Shown here in pieces: positions 1 to 4,915 of a stretch of DNA of 5,527 bases (position 1 is the first letter of the stretch; each line of letters begins with the position of its first letter). Made by a program: the position numbers and the translations under genes. Origin of the DNA: Alphaproteobacteria bacterium (GTDB lineage Bacteria > Pseudomonadota > Alphaproteobacteria > Micropepsales > Micropepsaceae); assembly GCA_947373775.1 (NCBI GenBank), contig CANBZE010000157.1, positions 1-5,527 on the forward strand, in the 5' to 3' direction. A model generated the notes under the pieces. It was given only the letters and a program-made list of their open reading frames with translations. It did not search any database and was not told the origin of the DNA.

Positions 1-57
1 GTCAATCATCTGCCAGCCATTGGCCAGTGCCCAGGCGGTGATTTCTTCTTTTGTCAT
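1..57 (-). CDS. N-terminus of an unidentified protein, cut by the left window edge
   Basis: An ATG at 57 on the minus strand opens a frame of 19 codons without a stop before the window ends, starting MTKEEITAWALANGWQMID. The acidic, helix-prone start with several Trp residues looks like the beginning of a small soluble cytoplasmic protein, with no signal peptide. It begins 31 bases after the stop of the FAD oxidoreductase on the same strand, so it is probably the next gene of that transcript. No strong Shine-Dalgarno sequence is visible upstream of the ATG, which weakens the call. The family cannot be established from so short a piece. Confidence 0.5.
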   Translation of the reverse strand, partial: MTKEEITAWALANGWQMID

Positions 58-88
58 GACGGCAATAAAGCAGAGTTCAAACCGCTTG

Positions 89-1261
89 TCAGATTGCGTT
101 TCCGGCGACCCAGCCCGACGACCAGGCCCATTGGAAATTGTAGCCGCCCAGCCAGCCGGTCACGTCCACCACTTCGCCGATGAAATACAGGCCGGGGACT
201 TTGCGCGCCTGCATGGTTTTGGAGTCCAGGGCGTTGGTGTCGACCCCGCCCAGGGTGACTTCCGCGATGCGATAGCCTTCGGTGCCCGACGGCGTGATCC
301 GCCAGTCGTTGATCTGCGCCGCCAGAACTTTCAGCTTGGCATCGGACAGACCGCCAAGCGCGCCGTCATCCGTCCCGGTGATCACTTTGGCCAGGCGCCG
401 CGGCAACTGGGTGGCGAGGAACGTGGAAGCCGCCTGCTTGCCATTGTTCTGGCGCGCCGCGCGCAACGCTTCCAGCGCATCGGCGCCGGGCAGCAGATTG
501 ACGGCGATCTCCCGGCCTTCGCGCCAATAGGATGAGATCTGCAAAATGGCGGGGCCGCTGAGGCCCCGGTGCGTGAACAACAAGGCTTCATCGAAGCTTG
601 TCTTGCCGCAGGTCACGCGCACCGGCGCCGCCACACCAGCCAGCGGCTCCAGCCGGTCCAGCAACTCCTCGTTGAAGGTCAGCGGCACCAGGGCCGGCCG
701 CGTGTCCGTCACCGGCACATCGAACTGCTGCGCCAGCCGGTAACCCAAATCGGTCGCCCCCATCTTGGGAATGGATTTGCCGCCCGTAGCCACCACCAGC
801 GCGCCGCATTCCAGCACGCTGCCGTCATCGGTCTGTATGGTGAAGCCATCCGGTGTCTTTTCGACATACTGCACCTTGGCTTTCAGGCGCAGCTGGACAC
901 CGGCGCGTCCCATCTCGTCCAGCAGCATGTCGATGATCTGCCCCGCCGAGCCGTCGCAGAACAATTGACCCAGCATCTTTTCATGCCAGCTGATGCGGTG
1001 GCGCGTCACCAGCGCGATGAAATCCTGCTGGGTATAGCGGCTGAGCGCGGAGATGCAGAAGTGCAGATTCGCCGACAGGAACTGCGCCGGCGAGGCGCCC
1101 AGGTTGGTGAAGTTGCAGCGCCCGCCGCCGGAAATGCGGATTTTCTCGCCCGGCGCCTTGGCTGATTCCAGCACCAGCACCTTCTTCCCGCGTTGGCCCG
1201 CAACGGCGGCGCACATCATGCCCGCCGCGCCTGCGCCGATGACGACGACATCCCATTTCAT
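89..1261 (-). CDS. HI0933/YhiN (BaiN-like) family FAD-dependent oxidoreductase
   Basis: A complete 390-residue cytoplasmic flavoprotein of the HI0933/YhiN family, often annotated as 'NAD(P)/FAD-dependent oxidoreductase' or 'aminoacetone oxidase family'. The N-terminus carries the dinucleotide-binding GAGAAG (residues 9-14) with the ribose-binding acid at E32. The family block SGGGRCNFTN is at 44-53, a second FAD contact LVVATGGKS at 155-163, FTHRGLSGPA at 229-238, the AEVTLGGVD block at 333-341, and the C-terminal FAD-binding stretch from GLYFIGE (357-363) to WAWSSG (378-383). Length is normal for the family. The start at 1261 places the Rossmann strand immediately after Met, although no clear ribosome binding site precedes it. 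It lies 39 bases after the hydrolase stop and may be co-transcribed with it. The physiological substrate of this family is poorly defined; bile-acid and aminoacetone roles are known or proposed only for some members, so none is assigned here. Confidence 0.93.
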   Translation of the reverse strand: MKWDVVVIGAGAAGMMCAAVAGQRGKKVLVLESAKAPGEKIRISGGGRCNFTNLGASPAQFLSANLHFCISALSRYTQQDFIALVTRHRISWHEKMLGQLFCDGSAGQIIDMLLDEMGRAGVQLRLKAKVQYVEKTPDGFTIQTDDGSVLECGALVVATGGKSIPKMGATDLGYRLAQQFDVPVTDTRPALVPLTFNEELLDRLEPLAGVAAPVRVTCGKTSFDEALLFTHRGLSGPAILQISSYWREGREIAVNLLPGADALEALRAARQNNGKQAASTFLATQLPRRLAKVITGTDDGALGGLSDAKLKVLAAQINDWRITPSGTEGYRIAEVTLGGVDTNALDSKTMQARKVPGLYFIGEVVDVTGWLGGYNFQWAWSSGWVAGNAI

Positions 1262-1300
1262 GAACGGGTTATGCCGCCGTCAGAAGCAAAAGAACAGGAA

Positions 1301-2341
1301 CTACTTGGCCGGCGGCGCGGCCACGAAAGCGGCGACATCCTTGGCGGCCAACGTCTCCTCGCCCGACTTGCTGAAGAAACCCAGGTCCCGCATCCAATGG
1401 ACAAAGCGGTCCTGCCAGGTGCCCTCGCCGGTGAAGTCGCGATATTGCAACCCATTGCCGTGAGTGCCCCGGGCATAGATGTGCATCTCCACATTGGGAA
1501 TGCCGGCATTCAGCATGGCCGCGAAATATTCCGACGCCCACACCGCATGCACCTTGTCCTGCCAGCCGGCGCCCGCGATGAAAGAGGGCGGCGCGTCCTT
1601 GGGGATCGGCGGCGTGCCGTTCTTGGTCGTCCAGGCCGGGGTAAAGAGCGACGGCCCCGGATAGATCGAACCGACGAAATCAGGCCGCGAACTGACACTG
1701 CCCAGCGCATCGCCGCCATTCTTGCTGTTGAATTCCGGATACTGGATGGCCGAAGCCATGGTCAGCTCCGCGCCGGCCGAAAATCCCACCGCGCCGATCT
1801 TGTGCGGATCGATGTGCCATTCGGCGGCATGGGCGCGCACCATGCGGATGGCCTGTTGCAAGTCATAGACGCCGTCGGTCTTGGGCTCATAGCCGTCGCT
1901 GCGGAGGCGATTGCGCAGGATGATGGTGTTGATGCCGTACTGGAAGAGGTACGCCACTGGATCGGCGCCTTCCAACCCGATCACCAGGGTGGAATGGCCG
2001 CCGCCAGGCGCCAGGATGATGGCCGTGCCGGTGTTGTTGGCGCCCGCCAAATGCACTTCGATCGACGGATTATGGATACTGACGATGCGCGACACCCGCC
2101 CGGCCACCAGCGGATCCATGGTGTATTTCTCTGCTTCCGACACGCGCTTGGCATTCAGGAAGGGCGAGCCCGCGGGATACAGCGGCATCACGATGCCGCC
2201 GGGCAGGATAGCCTGGGGCTGGTACGGCCCTTTGGTGACCGGCCCGGCTTTGGGCACCATCTGGGGCGCGGGCGTGGATTGCGCCAGGGCAGACGTGGCG
2301 ACGGCCGCGGCCAAAAGGCCGGTGATGATGAATTTGCGCAT
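1301..2341 (-). CDS. Exported alpha/beta-hydrolase (acetyl-esterase/BD-FAE-like)
   Basis: A 346-residue alpha/beta-hydrolase probably acting in the periplasm as a carboxyl- or acetyl-esterase. Residues 1-20 form a Sec signal peptide (MRKF, hydrophobic core, cleavage after ALA20). The oxyanion-hole segment APGGGH is at 111-116, the nucleophile elbow GFSAG at 186-190 (Ser188), and the likely acid and base are Asp262 (GWQDKV) and His294 (RGTHGNG). Order and spacing fit the COG0657-type esterase fold. The ATG at 2341 is preferred because GGGGA lies five bases upstream and the signal peptide starts correctly; an in-frame TTG at 2353 would add four residues. The gene is transcribed divergently from the alpha-hydroxy-acid oxidase pair and is followed by the FAD oxidoreductase. 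The natural substrate is unknown; acetylated sugars or hydroxy-acid esters are possible. Confidence 0.9.
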   Translation of the reverse strand: MRKFIITGLLAAAVATSALAQSTPAPQMVPKAGPVTKGPYQPQAILPGGIVMPLYPAGSPFLNAKRVSEAEKYTMDPLVAGRVSRIVSIHNPSIEVHLAGANNTGTAIILAPGGGHSTLVIGLEGADPVAYLFQYGINTIILRNRLRSDGYEPKTDGVYDLQQAIRMVRAHAAEWHIDPHKIGAVGFSAGAELTMASAIQYPEFNSKNGGDALGSVSSRPDFVGSIYPGPSLFTPAWTTKNGTPPIPKDAPPSFIAGAGWQDKVHAVWASEYFAAMLNAGIPNVEMHIYARGTHGNGLQYRDFTGEGTWQDRFVHWMRDLGFFSKSGEETLAAKDVAAFVAAPPAK

Positions 2342-2383
2342 GGAGGTCCCCAACCTGTGTTCTTGTTGGACCGAGCATGGAAC

Positions 2384-2399
2384 AGGATTTGAGGATTTG
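2384..2399 (+). repeat. Tandem 8-bp direct repeat AGGATTTG x2
   Basis: Two exact head-to-tail copies of AGGATTTG occupy 2384-2391 and 2392-2399. The second copy runs into the -35 hexamer of the oxidase promoter. The position, immediately upstream of and overlapping the -35, is where class II activators or repressors often bind as tandem dimers. No protein can be assigned, and a two-copy 8-mer could also be slippage without function. Confidence 0.5.
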
Positions 2400-2426
2400 A
2401 AAGGTCACGCTTTTGACCTGTATAAA
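2397..2426 (+). promoter_or_regulatory. Sigma70-type promoter of the alpha-hydroxy-acid oxidase operon
   Basis: TTGAAA (2397-2402) and TATAAA (2421-2426) are separated by 18 bases, giving a near-consensus housekeeping promoter in an otherwise GC-rich region. Transcription would begin near 2433. That leaves about 19 bases before the preferred ATG at 2452, and leaves the alternative ATG at 2437 almost without a leader. It is the only convincing promoter in the divergent region; on the minus strand toward the hydrolase I see no equally good pair of hexamers. Confidence 0.7.
2402..2419. promoter_or_regulatory. Operator candidate: perfect inverted repeat AGGTCA-N6-TGACCT
   Basis: AGGTCA (2402-2407) and TGACCT (2414-2419) form a perfect 6-bp inverted repeat with a 6-base spacer. 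It sits almost exactly in the 18-base gap between the -35 and -10 elements. Such a site would let a dimeric transcription factor block RNA polymerase or remodel the promoter. Because it lies between two divergent genes it may control the hydrolase as well. No regulator gene is present in the window, so the family of the binding protein is unknown. Confidence 0.55.
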
Positions 2427-2451
2427 ATGAGCCAAAATGGGCGGGGAAATC

Positions 2452-3579
2452 ATGCCAGACGACAATCCGGCTAAGGCCGAAAAGACCGGCGTAGCCATGG
2501 CGTCGCGCCGCAAGATCATCGGGGCCGCCGGCATGGTGAGCGCGAGCCTGCTCGCGGCCGAACCGGCACAGGCCATCGTTGGGGTCCCGCTGCGCGAGCC
2601 GCTTCCGCCGTCCGCTCCGGCGCCGCGCGCGGACCTGGTGAATGTGTTCGAATATGAGGACCAGGCGCGCCTGGCCGTGGGAGCGGCGAAGATGGCCCCG
2701 GCTGCGGGCAGCGACCGCACCGTTACCGACCGCATCACCCTGCGTCCGCGGATGAACATACCGACACGCGAGCTGGACCTGACCACCAGCCTGTTCGGCG
2801 ACCAGCACTTCACCCCGATCATCGTCGGACCGATGGCCGGCCAGAAGCGCTTTCACCCCGAGGGCGAAATCGCCACGGCGCGCGGCGCCTCCGCGGCAAA
2901 GGCCGCGATGGTGGTGAGCAGCGACGCCAGCATGCCATTGGCGGCGATCGCCCAGGCCACCACGTCTCCCTTGTGGCTGCAGGTCTATGCGAACAGCCCC
3001 AAAGTGAAAGACGTGCTCGCGCAGGCGAGCAAGGCCAAAGCGGTGATCGTGACGGTGAACGCCGGCATCTCCGCCAGTGGCCCCACGACGCCGGATTCGG
3101 CACATATCGATTGGGCCGCTATCGACACGGTCATCAAGGCTACGCATCTGCCCGTGATCGTGAAGGGCATCACCCATCCCCAGGACGCGAGAGAGGCGAT
3201 CGCCCGCGGCGCCAAGGGCGTGGTGGTGTCGAACTATCGCGGCGGCAATGCGGCGGCGCTGCGCGGCACGCTGCTGCTGGTCGCGCCGGTGGTTCAGGCG
3301 GTGGGCGGCCAGGTGCCGGTTCTGGTGGATGGCAGCTTCCGCTACGGGGCAGACATTCTCAAAGCCCTGGCCCTTGGTGCCAGGGGCGTATTGATCGGCC
3401 GGCCCATCCTGTGGGGCCTGGCTGCCTATGGCGCCGACGGCGTGCAGGGCGTTGTCGAATTGCTGCAGACGGACCTCGCAAGAATCATGGCCATGTGCGG
3501 CCGGGTAAACCTGGCGGCGGTCAATGACAGTCTGGTGCGGATTCACGCATCCCTTCCCCCGGTGAAAAACAATGGCTGA
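2452..3579 (+). CDS. Tat-exported alpha-hydroxy-acid oxidase family protein with degenerate active site
   Basis: A 375-residue member of the FMN-dependent alpha-hydroxy-acid oxidase family (TIM barrel, like glycolate oxidase and lactate dehydrogenase LldD). Residues 18-41 form a twin-arginine signal (SRRKII, hydrophobic core, AQA41), suggesting folded export. Family blocks present are GQKRFHPEGE (130-139), Tyr179, Lys238 in VIVKG, Asp293 and Arg297 of DGSFRYGAD, and GRP (316-318), so FMN binding looks possible. The catalytic block, normally SNHGxR, reads SNYRGGN at 260-266: the His base and the substrate Arg are lost. TVD reads TVN (Asn203), the N-terminal substrate Tyr is missing, and the loop-4 lid is almost absent. 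The ATG at 2452 is preferred over 2437 because GGGGA at 2443-2447 precedes it. It overlaps the next gene by 8 bases. It may be a pseudoenzyme partner or have a different reaction; the family assignment is sure, the activity is not. Confidence 0.88.
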   Translation: MPDDNPAKAEKTGVAMASRRKIIGAAGMVSASLLAAEPAQAIVGVPLREPLPPSAPAPRADLVNVFEYEDQARLAVGAAKMAPAAGSDRTVTDRITLRPRMNIPTRELDLTTSLFGDQHFTPIIVGPMAGQKRFHPEGEIATARGASAAKAAMVVSSDASMPLAAIAQATTSPLWLQVYANSPKVKDVLAQASKAKAVIVTVNAGISASGPTTPDSAHIDWAAIDTVIKATHLPVIVKGITHPQDAREAIARGAKGVVVSNYRGGNAAALRGTLLLVAPVVQAVGGQVPVLVDGSFRYGADILKALALGARGVLIGRPILWGLAAYGADGVQGVVELLQTDLARIMAMCGRVNLAAVNDSLVRIHASLPPVKNNG

Positions 3580-4843
3580 TATCGAGAAAGCCTGGGCGGC
3601 GAGCCCGTCCCGGCGCAAGGCGCTGACCCGCCTGGCAGGTTTCATGGCCGCTTCGCCGATCGGCGCGGCAATGGCGCAGCAGGATCCCACCAAGCCCCTC
3701 AGCGCGGTTCGCCGCGTTCCGGGCCTCTCAGAGATGCGGACCTCGTTCGACTTCCAGCCCGTGTTCGAGGGCAACCTGCTCCCGACAGTCTATGAATACA
3801 CCGCCCATGGCGACGGTTCGGAGTTCACCTTGCGGCGAAACCGCCAGGCGTTCGACTGGGTCGATATCGTGCCCATGCGCGGCCCCGTCCCGGAATCGCA
3901 GGTCGATCTGTCGTCGCAGCTGCTGGGCGTGAAAATGAAGTTTCCCATGATCGTGGGACCATCATCCGGACAGAACCAGCTGCACCCCGAAGGCGAAGTG
4001 GGCATGTTCAAGGGCGCGACCGCGGCTGGCATGGTGGACATATTGGCCAGCGCCACCAACAGTTCCGCCAAAGCCGCGCTGACCGCAGTGCCCGGCGGCA
4101 CCCTGTGGCAGCAGCACTACCCGATTGAGAACCTGGCCACCATGCAGAAGGCGCTGGAAGGCGTGCAGGATGCCGGGGCCACCAACATCATCGTCACCGT
4201 CGATCAGCAGGCTTCGGTTTATGAACGCACCTTGCTGATCCGCAATCTGGGTGGCCGCGCAACCCGCGGCGCCAGCGGAGGCGGCGGCAATGCCGCCGCC
4301 GAAGCCGCGGCTGCTGCGGCGGCCAAGGCGGCTGCGGGCGGTCCGGCGGTTCCTGGTTCGGTGCGCTACCGGGTCAGCGACAGGCGGCTTTGGTACTCCT
4401 GGGCCTATATCGACGCGGTGCGCAAAGTCGCGCGCAACAAGCTGATCGTGAAAGGCATCCTGGACCCGGAAGACGCCAAACTGGCGATCGAGCACGGCGC
4501 GGATGCGATCATCGTCTCCAATCATGGCGGGCGTTCGATGGATTATGGTCCCTCGACCCTGGAAGTGTTGCCGGAAATCGTGGCCGCCGTGAACGGCCGC
4601 ATTCCCGTGCTGTTCGACAGCGGCATCCGCCGCGGCGCCGACATCTTCAAGGCGCTGGCATTGGGCGCCAACGGCATAAGCCTGGGCCGCTCCGCCCGCT
4701 GGGGCCTTGGAGCGTTCGGCCCCCTAGGCGCCCAGCGCGTGTTCGAGATTCTGCAAGCCGAACTTGTCCAGGTCGCCGCCGCCGCCGGATGCACCAGGCT
4801 GTCGGACATCAACAAGACGATGGTCAAGACCCACTTCGTGTAG
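3572..4843 (+). CDS. Tat-exported FMN-dependent alpha-hydroxy-acid oxidase/dehydrogenase
   Basis: A 423-residue FMN enzyme expected to oxidise an L-2-hydroxy acid to the 2-oxo acid. Residues 13-35 form a twin-arginine signal (SRRKAL, hydrophobic stretch, AMA35), so it probably works in the periplasm. By comparison with spinach glycolate oxidase the catalytic set is complete: Tyr76 (VYEY), Tyr183 (QHY), Asp211 (TVD), Arg219, Lys294 (IVKG), and His318 with Arg321 in SNHGGR. The FMN-phosphate region is Asp349, Arg353 and LGR (371-373). HPEGE is at 138-142. The variable loop 4 carries an Ala/Gly-rich insert (about residues 234-258). GGTGA at 3561-3565, inside the upstream gene, provides the ribosome binding site six bases before the ATG, and the genes overlap by 8 bases, indicating translational coupling. 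The electron acceptor (oxygen, quinone or cytochrome) and substrate cannot be read from sequence. Confidence 0.92.
   Translation: MADIEKAWAASPSRRKALTRLAGFMAASPIGAAMAQQDPTKPLSAVRRVPGLSEMRTSFDFQPVFEGNLLPTVYEYTAHGDGSEFTLRRNRQAFDWVDIVPMRGPVPESQVDLSSQLLGVKMKFPMIVGPSSGQNQLHPEGEVGMFKGATAAGMVDILASATNSSAKAALTAVPGGTLWQQHYPIENLATMQKALEGVQDAGATNIIVTVDQQASVYERTLLIRNLGGRATRGASGGGGNAAAEAAAAAAAKAAAGGPAVPGSVRYRVSDRRLWYSWAYIDAVRKVARNKLIVKGILDPEDAKLAIEHGADAIIVSNHGGRSMDYGPSTLEVLPEIVAAVNGRIPVLFDSGIRRGADIFKALALGANGISLGRSARWGLGAFGPLGAQRVFEILQAELVQVAAAAGCTRLSDINKTMVKTHFV
4289..4345 (+). repeat. Low-complexity Ala/Gly-coding tract inside the second oxidase
   Basis: The tract encodes roughly residues 240-258 of the second oxidase. 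Thirteen of the fifteen residues at 241-255 are Ala, interrupted by one Glu and one Lys, and a Gly-rich run precedes it. The bases are GCC/GCG/GCT codons in irregular order rather than one perfect triplet repeat, which argues against very recent slippage. It falls in the loop-4 lid region of the family, which is naturally variable in length. Confidence 0.75.
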
Positions 4844-4876
4844 GAGGCAGTGAGCGGTGTCGGGCGCGATGCTCGG

Positions 4877-4915
4877 CACCATTTAAAGCAACGCGAAGCG
4901 TTGCTTTAAATGGTG
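4877..4915. terminator. Perfect 18-bp inverted repeat between convergent genes, overlapping the tRNA 3' end
   Basis: Arms 4877-4894 and 4898-4915 are exact reverse complements around a 3-base loop (GAA on plus, TTC on minus). The core GCAACGC/GCGTTGC stem is flanked by AAA on one side and TTTAAAT on the other, so it can act as a modest bidirectional intrinsic terminator for the oxidase operon (stop at 4843) and for tRNA-Val on the other strand. The U tract is short (three, then AAAU). The outer arm covers the tRNA CCA, discriminator base and last acceptor base. Confidence 0.65.

Noticed and set aside
2342..2353. TTG start at 2353 for the hydrolase
   Set aside because: It would add four residues (MGTS) ahead of a normal signal peptide; the ATG at 2341 has a better-placed GGGGA.
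1193..2392. Long open frame on the plus strand opposite the hydrolase
   Set aside because: Its product is His/Arg/Gly-rich without domain features, while the opposite strand encodes a full alpha/beta-hydrolase with a signal peptide and catalytic triad.
2413..2418. TTTGAC/TTGACC as an alternative -35 for the oxidase operon
   Set aside because: No -10-like hexamer lies 16-18 bases downstream (the region is GGGCGG-rich); TTGAAA with TATAAA is much better.
2437..2451. ATG at 2437 as the start of the first oxidase
   Set aside because: It has no ribosome binding site and would lie only about four bases from the predicted transcript start; GGGGA at 2443-2447 serves the ATG at 2452.
3229..3249. SNYRGGN explained as a local frameshift in an intact SNHGxR gene
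   Set aside because: The frame before and after is correct and well conserved, no compensating indel restores SNHGxR, and other catalytic residues far away are also changed.
2188..3774. Long open frame on the minus strand antisense to the oxidase genes
   Set aside because: It is opposite two clear enzyme genes in GC-rich DNA, where long antisense frames arise by chance. Its protein is Arg/His/Gly-rich with no recognisable domain, and it overlaps the N-terminus of the real hydrolase gene.
4877..4915. Integration (att) site at the tRNA 3' end
   Set aside because: The repeat is inverted, not direct, and there is no integrase gene or second direct copy of the tRNA end in the window.
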